A stretch of DNA of 64,000 nucleotides from Chitinophaga silvisoli (lineage in GTDB: Bacteria > Bacteroidota > Bacteroidia > Chitinophagales > Chitinophagaceae): the NCBI RefSeq assembly GCF_003412465.1, contig NZ_QTJV01000018.1, positions 1 to 64,000 on the forward strand, written 5' to 3'. How positions within the stretch are numbered: the stretch's first letter is position 1; each line of letters starts with the position of its first letter. The translations under genes were made by a program, and so were the position numbers. Under the pieces are notes generated by a model. That model saw only the letters and a list, made by a program, of their open reading frames with translations, was not told the origin of the DNA and did no database searches. This document shows, piece by piece, positions 23,491-32,112 of this stretch.

Positions 23491-24747
23491 ATGGATAACA
23501 TACAGTCCATTAAAAACAGGTTTGGCATTATAGGAAATTCACCGGTACTCAACTACGCCCTGCAGGTGGCCGCCCAGGTGGCCAATACAGACCTGACGGT
23601 ATTGATAGTCGGGGAAAGCGGCGTTGGTAAAGAAGTGTTTTCCAATATCATCCACTCATTAAGTGCCCGTAAACATAACCCTTTCATCGCTGTCAACTGC
23701 GGTGCTATACCCGAAGGAACAATCGATTCCGAATTGTTCGGACATGAAAAAGGATCTTTTACCGGTGCTGTCGATAGCCGCAAAGGCTATTTCGAAACTG
23801 TAAACGGGGGTACCATTTTCCTCGATGAAATTGGTGAAATGCCCTTAGGCACACAGGCCCGCCTGCTCCGTGTACTGGAAACAGGGGAGTTTATCAGGGT
23901 GGGTTCTTCCAAAGTTCAAAAAACAGATGTACGTGTGATCACGGCGACCAACCGGGATCTGCTGGATCATACACAACAGGGTAAGTTCAGGGAAGACCTG
24001 TACTACCGTCTCAATACCGTGCCTATCCGGGTACCCTCGCTACGCGACAGGAAGGAGGACATTCCCCTGCTGTTCCGCAAGTTCTGCCTTGACTTTGCTG
24101 AAAGGTATAAGACCACCTCGATCCAGCTGGATGACGAGGCCCGCAATATCCTGGTGAACTACCAGTGGAGAGGTAATGTGCGTGAGCTGAAGAATATGGC
24201 GGAACAGATCTCCGTATTGGCACATGATAAGCTGATCACTGCCCAGGAACTGAGACGATTCCTGCCGGAACAGCCTGAAACCTCGCGCCTGCCTATGCTG
24301 GCGGCACCACAGCCAAAGGCTAACGGCGATTTTTCGAACGAAAGGGATATCCTCTACAAGTTGTTTTTCGACATGAAGAAGGATGTGACGGAACTGAAAA
24401 AGATGTTCTTCGAAGTACTGCAGAATCCCAACCTGGCGCATGCCGCCCCTGCTAATTTCCAGGACAGCCATGTGCTGCATAGTTTTCACTCCCAGCCGGA
24501 GGTGAATACGAATGTGGCTACGACTGCTATTGCGGCACCGCAACAACCGATCATTATCCAGGACAATAATAAGATAGATCACCACGAAGAGGTAGAAGAG
24601 ACGCTATCTATTGCGGACAAGGAGAAAGAGCTCATTGTGAAAGCGCTTAAGAAACATAAAGGCAAGAGAAAAGATGCTGCGCTGGATCTGGGCATTTCAG
24701 AGAGGACGCTGTATAGAAAACTGAAGGAATACAACATTAACGAATAA
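23491..24747 (+). CDS. Sigma-54-interacting AAA+ transcriptional activator (no receiver domain)
   Basis: A 418-residue enhancer-binding protein. The AAA+ domain starts at once, with Walker A GESGVGKE at 41-48. The sigma-54 contact loop reads GSFTGA (88-93; Ser in place of the usual Ala), and Walker B is GGTIFLDEIGE (106-116). The C-terminal Fis-type HTH_8 lies at about 378-418 (KGKRKDAALDLGISERTLYRKLKEY). There is no N-terminal receiver or ligand domain, so activity is set by abundance or a partner. It lies 3 bp before lptE in an envelope gene block, which suggests control of envelope functions. Confidence 0.92.
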   Translation: MDNIQSIKNRFGIIGNSPVLNYALQVAAQVANTDLTVLIVGESGVGKEVFSNIIHSLSARKHNPFIAVNCGAIPEGTIDSELFGHEKGSFTGAVDSRKGYFETVNGGTIFLDEIGEMPLGTQARLLRVLETGEFIRVGSSKVQKTDVRVITATNRDLLDHTQQGKFREDLYYRLNTVPIRVPSLRDRKEDIPLLFRKFCLDFAERYKTTSIQLDDEARNILVNYQWRGNVRELKNMAEQISVLAHDKLITAQELRRFLPEQPETSRLPMLAAPQPKANGDFSNERDILYKLFFDMKKDVTELKKMFFEVLQNPNLAHAAPANFQDSHVLHSFHSQPEVNTNVATTAIAAPQQPIIIQDNNKIDHHEEVEETLSIADKEKELIVKALKKHKGKRKDAALDLGISERTLYRKLKEYNINE

Positions 24748-24750
24748 AGT

Positions 24751-25272
24751 ATGGCAATGACCAGATTATTTCAGGGGATAATGACCATCGGACTTTTACT
24801 GCTGATGGGTGGCTGTTCCGTTAAATACTCCGTGACCGGGGCCAGTATTGATCCAGGGGCGAAATCAGTGAATGTACGGTTTATTGAAAACAGGGCACCG
24901 ATCAATAACCCGACCCTGAGCCAGAACGTCACTGAGAGACTAAGAACGAAAGTAACTTCACAAACCAGGCTGGTACAGGTAAACGAAGACAATACCGACT
25001 ATGAGTTCAGGGGCAATGTGACTGGTTATGCATTCAGCAATGCTGCGGTAACCAATGTGGACAAGGCGGCGACTTCCCGTTTGACGGTGACCATTAATGT
25101 CACTTTTATAAAGCGGGTGGGTGATAAAAAAGGATGGACCCAGGCCTTCACCCGTTCTGCTGACTTCTCGGCCACACAATTGCCCAGTGCAGTGGAAAAC
25201 AGCCTGTTAGAAAATAATATCCTGCCGCAGATTGTAGATGATATTTTCAATAAGGCGTTTGCAAACTGGTAA
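24751..25272 (+). CDS. lptE: LPS-assembly lipoprotein LptE
   Basis: A 173-residue lipoprotein; the signal peptide ends LLMGGC with lipid-carrying Cys22. The sequence (CSVKYSVTGASIDPGAKSVNVRFIENRAP... and LPQIVDDIFNKAFANW) fits the Bacteroidota LptE family. LptE plugs the LptD translocon, which inserts lipopolysaccharide in the outer leaflet. It is part of the tight block sigma-54 activator - lptE - repeat protein - secG; only 3 bp separate it from the activator gene. Confidence 0.88.
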   Translation: MAMTRLFQGIMTIGLLLLMGGCSVKYSVTGASIDPGAKSVNVRFIENRAPINNPTLSQNVTERLRTKVTSQTRLVQVNEDNTDYEFRGNVTGYAFSNAAVTNVDKAATSRLTVTINVTFIKRVGDKKGWTQAFTRSADFSATQLPSAVENSLLENNILPQIVDDIFNKAFANW

Positions 25273-25302
25273 AATGTAGCCTTCGTATTTAAATTTTTTT
25301 CA

Positions 25303-25310
25303 TACTTTAG
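25303..25310 (+). promoter_or_regulatory. Candidate -7 box (TACTTTAG)
   Basis: TACTTTAG is one base away from TAnnTTTG and ends 7 nt before the ATG at 25318. It may give the repeat protein and secG their own start inside the block. Confidence 0.4.
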
Positions 25311-25317
25311 CAGCTAT

Positions 25318-26400
25318 ATGACCGCAAACAGGATCATTCAACATATTTTCCAACTGCCTGATATTAAGCAGGTAGATGAACACAGTATAGATCGGATTAT
25401 TTCACAATATCCGTATTTTACTGCGGCAAGGTTATTACTGGCCAGGAAGCAATATAGCGAACAAAAGAACCTGCTGGCGCCTGCAGTAAAGAAGGCACAG
25501 CAGTTCAGCAATAATATGCATTATTTCTACCGCTTTATCACGACTGATGAGGTGGTGGCGGCACCGGTGGCTGTGTATGAGGCATCGGCGGAAGTAGCTG
25601 AGCCGGAGGCGGAGGTGTATGAGGCACCTGCTTATGAAGCCCCGGTAGAGGAAACACCCGCCTATGAGGCGAGGGGTTCTGAAGCGACAGCGTATGAGGC
25701 ACCTGCTTATGAAGCCCCGGTGGAGGAAGCGCCTGAAGAAATAACTACATTTACTACCGACGACGAGCTGACCATTACACCTGATAATGTGACAGTTACG
25801 CCAGAAGAGCCGGAACCAGAAGTTATACAAGAACAAATAAAAGAAGAAGAGCAAGAGATGGTACCTGAACCGATTATTGTAGCGTCCGACCTTCCGGTAG
25901 CCATCAAAGGTGAAGAAGTAGAAGAGCCAATCAAGATTTTCCCGCTGGATATGCCAGCACTGGAAGATAGTTCCACCCTGACATTTCAACCGCTTTATAC
26001 AGACGATTATTTTGCTTATAAGCGCCTGAAAGATCCTGAAAAAGCGGATGAACTGAATGAAAAAGGGAAGGCGGAAATGAAGAGTTTCACTTCCTGGCTG
26101 AAAGAAATGAAAAGCAGCTTTGCCGATAAGGCCAGCAAAGACTGGTATCGCCAACAGATCAACATCAGTTACCAGGATGCAGATCCAGAGGTTTCTGAGG
26201 CGGTAGAAAAAATGGCGATGAACAGCATCACCCTTAATAATGATATGGTAACCGAGACGCTGGCAGAGATCTGGGCGAAGCAACGCCAGTACAATACAGC
26301 GATCCTTATTTATCAGAAATTAAGTTTGCTTAATCCCGGCAAAAGCGCTTATTTTGCGCAAAAGATCAAAGAATTACAAATTCTAACAGACAAAAATTAA
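25318..26400 (+). CDS. Bacteroidota repeat-rich protein linked to lptE and secG, unknown function
   Basis: A 360-residue protein without signal peptide. Residues 1-75 are helical (IISQYPYFTAARLLLARKQYSE). Residues ~80-190 are an acidic, low-complexity linker rich in Ala, Glu, Pro and Tyr, with AYEAPVEE repeats; the DNA shows a near-identical repeat with a 75-bp offset (25617 and 25692). The C-terminal helical part (KSFTSWLKEMKSSF and ETLAEIWAKQRQYNTAILIYQKLSLLNPGKSAYF) ends with a single TPR-like motif. The helix-linker-TPR design suggests a scaffold. Genomic context points to envelope or secretion work, but I know no function for it. Confidence 0.82.
   Translation: MTANRIIQHIFQLPDIKQVDEHSIDRIISQYPYFTAARLLLARKQYSEQKNLLAPAVKKAQQFSNNMHYFYRFITTDEVVAAPVAVYEASAEVAEPEAEVYEAPAYEAPVEETPAYEARGSEATAYEAPAYEAPVEEAPEEITTFTTDDELTITPDNVTVTPEEPEPEVIQEQIKEEEQEMVPEPIIVASDLPVAIKGEEVEEPIKIFPLDMPALEDSSTLTFQPLYTDDYFAYKRLKDPEKADELNEKGKAEMKSFTSWLKEMKSSFADKASKDWYRQQINISYQDADPEVSEAVEKMAMNSITLNNDMVTETLAEIWAKQRQYNTAILIYQKLSLLNPGKSAYFAQKIKELQILTDKN
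25617..25728 (+). repeat. Intragenic direct repeat (75-bp offset) coding for the AYEAPVEE linker
   Basis: Segments of 37 bp at 25617-25653 and 25692-25728 differ at one base. The 75-bp spacing keeps the reading frame (25 codons). The region around them holds further degenerate copies, so the linker length is probably variable between strains. Confidence 0.85.
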
Positions 26401-26410
26401 CACATATATT

Positions 26411-26752
26411 ATGTTATTGATTTTCGGTATATTAATCATCCTGGCCTGCGTGCTGTTAGGCTTTTTCGTGCTGGTTCAGAACCCTAAAGGCGGCGGTTTG
26501 AGCGGCTCTTTCGGTGGTTTTGGTAACCAGGTAATGGGTGTTCGCCAGACTACCGATGTACTGGAAAAAGGAACCTGGATCCTTGCTGCGCTCATTGCTG
26601 TACTTTGCATGACCTCTTCCATGTTTATTGGCAAAGGCACCACTGTACAACAGGACAAATCAGTAATGGAGCGTAACGCAACTGCTCCTGCACCTATGCA
26701 ACAACAGCAGCCTGCTCCGGCTACTTTACCTAATACTCAGCCAGCTAAATAA
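26411..26752 (+). CDS. secG: Preprotein translocase subunit SecG
   Basis: A 113-residue inner-membrane protein with two helices (about 2-24 and 52-72) joined by the loop QNPKGGGLSGSFGGFGNQVMGVRQTTDVLEKGT, the SecG hallmark. The C-terminus is a Gln/Pro/Ala-rich tail (MQQQQPAPATLPNTQPAK). It assists SecYE in protein export. It lies 10 bp after the repeat protein and is ended by a strong terminator at 26776. Confidence 0.96.
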   Translation: MLLIFGILIILACVLLGFFVLVQNPKGGGLSGSFGGFGNQVMGVRQTTDVLEKGTWILAALIAVLCMTSSMFIGKGTTVQQDKSVMERNATAPAPMQQQQPAPATLPNTQPAK

Positions 26753-26775
26753 TCTGGACTACAAAGCTATTATAG

Positions 26776-26800
26776 AACCTCGCCACAAGCGAGGTTTTTT
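26776..26800 (+). terminator. Intrinsic terminator after secG
   Basis: An 8-bp perfect stem AACCTCGC (26776-26783) / GCGAGGTT (26789-26796) followed by a T-run. mltG starts 16 bp after the T-run; TATCCTTT just before its ATG may be a degenerate -7 box. Confidence 0.88.
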
Positions 26801-26815
26801 GTTACCTATCCTTTT

Positions 26816-27880
26816 ATGGCAAAGACAAAGAGAAGCAAATCAAAGCAACAGCCACAAAAACGCCTTTGGATCCGTCGCGCTATCGTGATCGTGATTGCAC
26901 TGGCTGCCGGTACGCTCGTTTATTTTGGATATCGCCTGTTTGGTCCCAATACCCGTTCCTTTGGCGATAACAAGTTCTTTTATGTCCGCACCGGCAGTAC
27001 CTATACCGACGTACTCAATGGCCTGATGGACCAGGAGATCATTCGCAGCCGCAACAGCTTTGACTGGGTGGCGCGGGAACTGGGCTACCCGGAACGTGTA
27101 AAGGCAGGTAAGTATAAAATAACCAGGGGCATGAGCAATTTTGATATTGTCAAAATTCTCCGCTCCGGCCGTCAGACACCCGTGACCCTGACCATCACCA
27201 AGCTCAGAACGAAGAAAGACCTGGTGCATAAAATCTGTGCAAACCTGGAGGCAGATTCTGCCACCTTCCTGGCACTGATCAATGATAATGTTTACCTCAG
27301 GCAATATGGGCTGGATACCAATACGGTGATGTGCGCCATTATGCCCAACTCCTACGAATTTTACTGGAATACCTCCGCCGAGAATGCATTTAAAAAGATT
27401 GAGAAAGGCCGAGAAGATTTCTGGACTTCAGAAAGAAAAGAAAAGGCACAACACCTGAACCTCACGATTGACCAGGTGACCATCCTGGCTTCTATTGTAG
27501 AAGAGGAATCCAATAAGAATGATGAAAAACCACTGATTTCCAGTGTATATTTGAACAGGTTCAGGAAAGGAATGCGACTGCAGGCCGATCCGACTGTGAA
27601 ATTTGCCCTGCAGGACTTTGGCCTGCGCAGGATCAGGGAAGGACATCTGCAATTCGATTCCCCCTATAACACCTACAGGTATGAAGGTCTGCCACCCGGA
27701 CCTATCTGCACTCCATCTGTAAAAACACTGGACGCTGTACTCAATACACCGGAGACAGATTACCTGTATTTTTGCGCTAAATCTGATTTTTCCGGTTATC
27801 ATGCATTTGCGGCTACCTACGCAGAACACATGAAAAATGCCCATTTATATCAGGCGGCCCTGAATGCACGAGGTATATAG
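26816..27880 (+). CDS. mltG: Endolytic murein transglycosylase MltG
   Basis: A 354-residue inner-membrane protein with one N-terminal helix (about 19-40) after a Lys/Arg-rich start, and a YceG-type lytic transglycosylase domain. The catalytic glutamate lies in ILASIVEEESN (Glu229 by analogy with E. coli Glu218), followed by VYLNRFRKGMRLQADPTVKFAL and the closing LPPGPICTPSVKTLDAVLNTPETDYLYF. It cuts nascent glycan strands and so sets their length. It lies 18 bp before the YihY-like gene, probably in one operon. Confidence 0.95.
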   Translation: MAKTKRSKSKQQPQKRLWIRRAIVIVIALAAGTLVYFGYRLFGPNTRSFGDNKFFYVRTGSTYTDVLNGLMDQEIIRSRNSFDWVARELGYPERVKAGKYKITRGMSNFDIVKILRSGRQTPVTLTITKLRTKKDLVHKICANLEADSATFLALINDNVYLRQYGLDTNTVMCAIMPNSYEFYWNTSAENAFKKIEKGREDFWTSERKEKAQHLNLTIDQVTILASIVEEESNKNDEKPLISSVYLNRFRKGMRLQADPTVKFALQDFGLRRIREGHLQFDSPYNTYRYEGLPPGPICTPSVKTLDAVLNTPETDYLYFCAKSDFSGYHAFAATYAEHMKNAHLYQAALNARGI

Positions 27881-27898
27881 TGGTGTACCTGGTTAGCT

Positions 27899-28828
27899 AT
27901 GAGAAGAATAGAGTCTGTCATACTCGCAATCAAACCTATCAGTTTCCTCATTACCAGGAGCAAGCATATTGTATTGCCCGGATTTGAGGGGTTGCCCCTG
28001 TATGATGTGATCCATTATTTCTTCAAGGAAATAAAGAATAAGAGTCTCGGAGAGCGGGCGGCCGCCATTTCCTTCAACTTCCTGCTGGCTATACCGCCCT
28101 TCTTTATCTTCCTATTTACACTGGTCCCTTACATTCCCATGAACAATGTGGAGGCTACCCTGTACGAGCTGGCGGAGGATGTGACCCCGAACTACAATAC
28201 CTATATCATAGTGCGGGACATGATCCATGACTTCCTGTATACCCATCACAATGGTTTGCTGTCGATTTCATTTGGCATGAGCTTCTTTGCCTCGTCGAAT
28301 GCCGTGATGGGGGTGGCCCGTTCTTTCAACAGGAAGCAACCGGGATTCAGGAGGCGGAAGTGGTGGCAGAAAAGATTGCTGGCTTTACAGCTGACAGCCA
28401 TCCTGGTGTTTTTGCTGATTGTGACCGTGATCCTGATCATCGCACAGGGTACTGTGCTGCACTATATCTTTGATACCCTTGGCATAAAGAATAAGACCCT
28501 CATTTCCCTGGCGGAAACCACGCGGTGGGTATTGATCATCTTCCTGTTCTACTCTATTTTGTCCGTATTATACAAGTTTGTACCGGCTACCAATAAGCGA
28601 TGGAAATTCATTACAGCAGGGAGTACACTGGCCACGATTTTAATGATTTTAGTCACGCTTGGTTTTTCAGTGTTTGTTAATAACTTTAGTAACTACAATA
28701 AGATTTACGGGTCTGTTGGTACACTGTTAATACTGATGATTGCGGTTTACCTGAATTCCTTAACGTTATTGATTGGTTTTGAGCTAAATGCGAGTATTAA
28801 GTATTTAAAGGAATTGAAGCACGCTTAG
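27899..28828 (+). CDS. YihY/virulence factor BrkB family membrane protein
   Basis: A 309-residue inner-membrane protein with about six helices. Family marks are AISFNFLLAIPPFFIFLF in the first helix, FASSNAVMGVARSFNR in the middle, and the conserved C-terminal YGSVGTLLILMIAVYLNSLTLLIGFELNA. The family was once thought to include ribonuclease BN, which is now known to be wrong; the real role is unsettled (possible transport or export). It is the second gene of an mltG unit, which suggests envelope function. Confidence 0.92.
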   Translation: MRRIESVILAIKPISFLITRSKHIVLPGFEGLPLYDVIHYFFKEIKNKSLGERAAAISFNFLLAIPPFFIFLFTLVPYIPMNNVEATLYELAEDVTPNYNTYIIVRDMIHDFLYTHHNGLLSISFGMSFFASSNAVMGVARSFNRKQPGFRRRKWWQKRLLALQLTAILVFLLIVTVILIIAQGTVLHYIFDTLGIKNKTLISLAETTRWVLIIFLFYSILSVLYKFVPATNKRWKFITAGSTLATILMILVTLGFSVFVNNFSNYNKIYGSVGTLLILMIAVYLNSLTLLIGFELNASIKYLKELKHA

Positions 28829-28916
28829 ATTTTTTTCAAGAAAAAGCATCCTTTTCTGGCTGTGCAGGCTAATTTCCGCTTATACAATAGATTAAATTTA
28901 TTTAACACATAATTAT

Positions 28917-28924
28917 TAACTTTA
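28917..28924 (+). promoter_or_regulatory. -7 box (TAACTTTA)
   Basis: A one-mismatch TAnnTTTG, 31 nt before the ATG at 28956, preceded by AT-rich DNA. Confidence 0.4.
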
Positions 28925-28955
28925 GCCCGGCTGTTACCCCCGTAAACCTATATTT

Positions 28956-29537
28956 ATGATAAAGTCTCACTACCTAGCGCTATGTCTTGCCCTTACCGCT
29001 ATGCGGATGGCAGAACTCCCATTGGAGATTGGAGCTCCTATACCCAAGGCTGATCAGGCATTAAAAGACATTTCCGGAAAAGAAATCACACTGAACAAAG
29101 CCAAACAAAGCAATGGCCTGTTAGTGATGTTTTCGGGCAATGACTGCCCTTACATTGAAAGAAATAAGGCCAGAACGGTGGAAATATGCCGTTATGCACA
29201 GGCGAACCAGATAGGCGTGGTGCTCATTAATTCAAATGCGAATGCCAACCTGGAATCGATGAAGGCATATGCCGGTGCACAACAATATACCTGGTACTAT
29301 GTAGCAGATCCTGCTGCGGCATTTGCAGAGGCATTTCAGGCTACACATACACCGGAATGCTATCTCTTTAACCAGAGTGGTACATTGATGTATAAAGGGG
29401 CGATTGATGACAGTCCGGGGAATGCGGATGCCGTAAAAAACCGGCACCTGAATAATGCCATTAATGACCTGCTGGCGAAGAAAACACCGAAGGTCAGTTC
29501 TACTCAGGTGCTCGGGTGTAATATTAAGCGGTTTTAA
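28956..29537 (+). CDS. Thioredoxin-like (AhpC/TSA-fold) redoxin
   Basis: A 193-residue protein with a weak N-terminal signal-like segment (MIKSHYLALCLALTAM) and a thioredoxin fold: LVMFSGNDCPYIERNKAR is the active-site helix, ATHTPECYLF holds the cis-Pro, and the end VLGCNIKRF is typical of this redoxin group. The active site has one Cys in DCPYIE in place of the CxxC of true thioredoxins. It is therefore more like a peroxiredoxin or an inactive carrier than a dithiol oxidoreductase. It is a single gene; its stop codon lies inside an inverted repeat shared with the convergent M14 peptidase gene. Confidence 0.85.
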   Translation: MIKSHYLALCLALTAMRMAELPLEIGAPIPKADQALKDISGKEITLNKAKQSNGLLVMFSGNDCPYIERNKARTVEICRYAQANQIGVVLINSNANANLESMKAYAGAQQYTWYYVADPAAAFAEAFQATHTPECYLFNQSGTLMYKGAIDDSPGNADAVKNRHLNNAINDLLAKKTPKVSSTQVLGCNIKRF

Positions 29538-29556
29538 AAATCCTGCATTTTAAAAC
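29531..29556. terminator. Inverted repeat joining two convergent stop codons
   Basis: A perfect 9-bp inverted repeat GTTTTAAAA (29531-29539) / TTTTAAAAC (29548-29556) holds the plus-strand stop (29535-29537) in one arm and the minus-strand stop (29552-29550) in the other. Each arm supplies a T-run for one strand. It is AT-only and weak, but it is the only hairpin between the two genes. Confidence 0.5.
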
Positions 29557-32072
29557 ACCATAAACAAGGCATTGCCAAACAGTAATTTCCCGTTTTCCCA
29601 GAAACTGCGGAACAGGGGATCGTCTGCCAGCATCACGACCTTACCACGGCCTATTTCTTTCACACCAAACAACAATCCGTCTTTCAGGCGCTTACGTGTT
29701 TCCGTGCCTACAAATCCACTCAGGTAATTATCCTTCTTCAGCACACCTACATTCCATCCATCGCCATCCATGAATTCATAAATCCTATCATCCTGCTTCA
29801 GGGTATAATAGGTATCTGAAAAGCCAAATGCCAGGGGATGGGTATTATCCAACTGTACCTTGTAAATAGCGCCGGGAATAGCCTGCCTGATGCCATCTCT
29901 TTCCCTGTTAGCATAGCTCTTCAGGAGTGCATATGTATCCTTCTTTTCATCCAGGCCGGGCATCCCTTCTTTCTTCACTTTAATGCCCCAATCCTGCTGC
30001 GCTACCTGGAACAATGCATCCTGCAGGGCGATCAGTTTTCCTCCATTGCTCAACCAGTCTTTCAGCTTACCTGCATTGTCTTTATCTGAGAGGAATTTAT
30101 AATTACCATCAGGCATGATCAGTACATCTACATCTTTCCAGTTCACCTGCTCCAGGTTATTTTCATCCACGATAGTGAGCGGATACCCGATCTGCTGTTC
30201 AAAGTAATACCAGATCTCCCCGGCAGCCAGTGAGGAAATACCGTTACCTGTGACCAATACTACTTTCATTGGTTTGATATAATGCACTTTTTCAGAGCCA
30301 AAATCAACGCCCTTATCCACGAAACCTGTACTTGCCACATCCAGGGTTACACCTACCGTTTTCGCTAACCCGGTCACCATGACATCGAAGCCCTCTCCTG
30401 CTGCTTCATTGCCTGCCCTGGTGATGATCAGTGTGCCGGGGGAATAAGACTTACCACCTGCTGTGAATGGTCCTTCTGCAAAGCGTACCCTGATCTTTCT
30501 TTTTAACAATGCAGCCAGGAAACGGACATCTCTTATACTGTTCCATTTGGCGAGGTAGGCATAGCTACGCTCTGAATTGACAGGAGTAGCTACCGGAATC
30601 AGTAAGGTATCGCGCTCTGCGTTCAGGGGCTCTTTCAGGGCATAAGACTGTAGTCCGTATGCATAAGGCAATGCCCATGCTGTAATATCGTAGGTCACAG
30701 AATCTGTGAGCCGGCTATCCGGTTCGAACAATACTTTCAGGAGGTTTGAACGGGGTTGCATGGCATTGATCACCATATCTTCTTTTTCAATGGAAAAGCT
30801 TTCTGTCTTACCATTGAAATAGTTGAATCCAGTGGCTTTTGCACCATTAGCACCGTAACCGAACCGGATCTGGTTCTTTTTCAATAAGCCGGATAAAGCG
30901 GCTAATTTTTCAGCGTTGCCGCCAGACTTAATCACATAAGTTTTATAAGGACCATCCGGATTATGACTGGCTTCGTAGAAGTAATCAGTGAAATCTTTCA
31001 GCAACTGGGCACCCTGTGCGGCAGCTACTTCTATGGTAGACATACCGGTGGTATAGTGATGAGCGATGCGCTGTGTAAGTGTAAGGGTATCACCATCCTG
31101 CCTGAGGGCCATGATGCCTGCGCGGCCGCCCCCACCCTGCTCGTAGGTCATGCCGATAGCACCGTTATAAGTAGGATAGGTATCTCCATAACTTGGATAA
31201 AACATATCGAATGTTTCTTTGGTAAAGTAGAGCCAGCCTTCCTTATCAAAATACTTTGCATTGTTCTTACCGATCATGGTAAGCATTTTCCTTTGCCAGG
31301 GTTTGATGATGTCATGAAGGGGTTCGGCAGCAGGTGCAAAGTAATAAGGTGCATCGATGCTCTGCTCGTGGAAGTCCACATGGACCTGTGGCATCCAGCG
31401 GTTATATTGTGCGACCCTGGCCTGGGATTCAGTTTGCGTTTGCCAGGCCCAGTCACGGTTCAGGTCAAAGTAATAGTGGTTTGCCCTGCCACCTGGCCAG
31501 GGTTCTTTATGTTCCCTGCCGGATAATACCGGGTCAGGAATGAGTGTATGTACCTGGTTATAGTAATTCACATAACGCTCACGGCCATCGGGGTTCAGGC
31601 ATGGATCGATGATCACTATGGTTTTTTCCAGCCATTGCTGCTGCTGTGTATTGCTCTTGTTTGCCAGGGTGTACAGGGTCTTCATCGCTGCTTCTGTAGA
31701 CACAGCTTCGTTCCCGTGTACGTTGTAACTAAGCCATACTATCACGGGATCATTGCCGGCTGCTTTTTCGTCGCCGTTGACCAGCTGCAGGTTATGCTCC
31801 CTGATCTGGTCCAGCCTGGCAAAGTTGGCAGGCGAAGTGATAGTCGCCATCATCAGCGGCCTTCCTTCGTAGGTAGTGCCATATTGTTCAAGCTGCATAT
31901 TGGGCGTAACGGCTGCTACTGCCCTGAAATAATCCAACACCTTGTAGTGTGGTGTAAACTGTGTGCCAAGTGGGTATCCAAGAAACTGATCCGGCGAAGG
32001 CAGTGTTTGAGCGGAAAGGGAAAAAGTTGTGGCAATAACTGCGAAAACCAGTGCCAGTAAGCGGTATTTCAT
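29550..32072 (-). CDS. M14-family zinc carboxypeptidase, secreted, with amidotransferase-like C-terminal region
   Basis: An 840-residue exported enzyme (signal peptide to about residue 21, SLSAQ). The M14 domain has the zinc pair HxxE (His119, Glu122 in NVHGNEAVSTEAAM), the substrate loop NPDGRERY and a later VDFHEQS with the third zinc His. The C-terminal ~250 residues (VDVLIMPDGNYKFLSDKDNAGKLKDWLSNGGKLIALQDA) resemble a class-I glutamine-amidotransferase-like fold, an architecture seen in other Bacteroidota M14 proteins. It probably trims peptides in the periplasm. The small lipoprotein and the TonB receptor lie upstream on the same strand. Confidence 0.9.
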   Translation of the reverse strand: MKYRLLALVFAVIATTFSLSAQTLPSPDQFLGYPLGTQFTPHYKVLDYFRAVAAVTPNMQLEQYGTTYEGRPLMMATITSPANFARLDQIREHNLQLVNGDEKAAGNDPVIVWLSYNVHGNEAVSTEAAMKTLYTLANKSNTQQQQWLEKTIVIIDPCLNPDGRERYVNYYNQVHTLIPDPVLSGREHKEPWPGGRANHYYFDLNRDWAWQTQTESQARVAQYNRWMPQVHVDFHEQSIDAPYYFAPAAEPLHDIIKPWQRKMLTMIGKNNAKYFDKEGWLYFTKETFDMFYPSYGDTYPTYNGAIGMTYEQGGGGRAGIMALRQDGDTLTLTQRIAHHYTTGMSTIEVAAAQGAQLLKDFTDYFYEASHNPDGPYKTYVIKSGGNAEKLAALSGLLKKNQIRFGYGANGAKATGFNYFNGKTESFSIEKEDMVINAMQPRSNLLKVLFEPDSRLTDSVTYDITAWALPYAYGLQSYALKEPLNAERDTLLIPVATPVNSERSYAYLAKWNSIRDVRFLAALLKRKIRVRFAEGPFTAGGKSYSPGTLIITRAGNEAAGEGFDVMVTGLAKTVGVTLDVASTGFVDKGVDFGSEKVHYIKPMKVVLVTGNGISSLAAGEIWYYFEQQIGYPLTIVDENNLEQVNWKDVDVLIMPDGNYKFLSDKDNAGKLKDWLSNGGKLIALQDALFQVAQQDWGIKVKKEGMPGLDEKKDTYALLKSYANRERDGIRQAIPGAIYKVQLDNTHPLAFGFSDTYYTLKQDDRIYEFMDGDGWNVGVLKKDNYLSGFVGTETRKRLKDGLLFGVKEIGRGKVVMLADDPLFRSFWENGKLLFGNALFMVF

Positions 32073-32112
32073 CTGTTGTAGAATTACTACATGAAGATAA
32101 GAAATATCAGCA

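Noticed and set aside
25435..26283. Minus-strand open frame opposite the repeat protein gene
   Set aside because: Its Arg/Phe/Cys-rich composition mirrors the acidic repeat linker on the other strand and is typical of a shadow frame.
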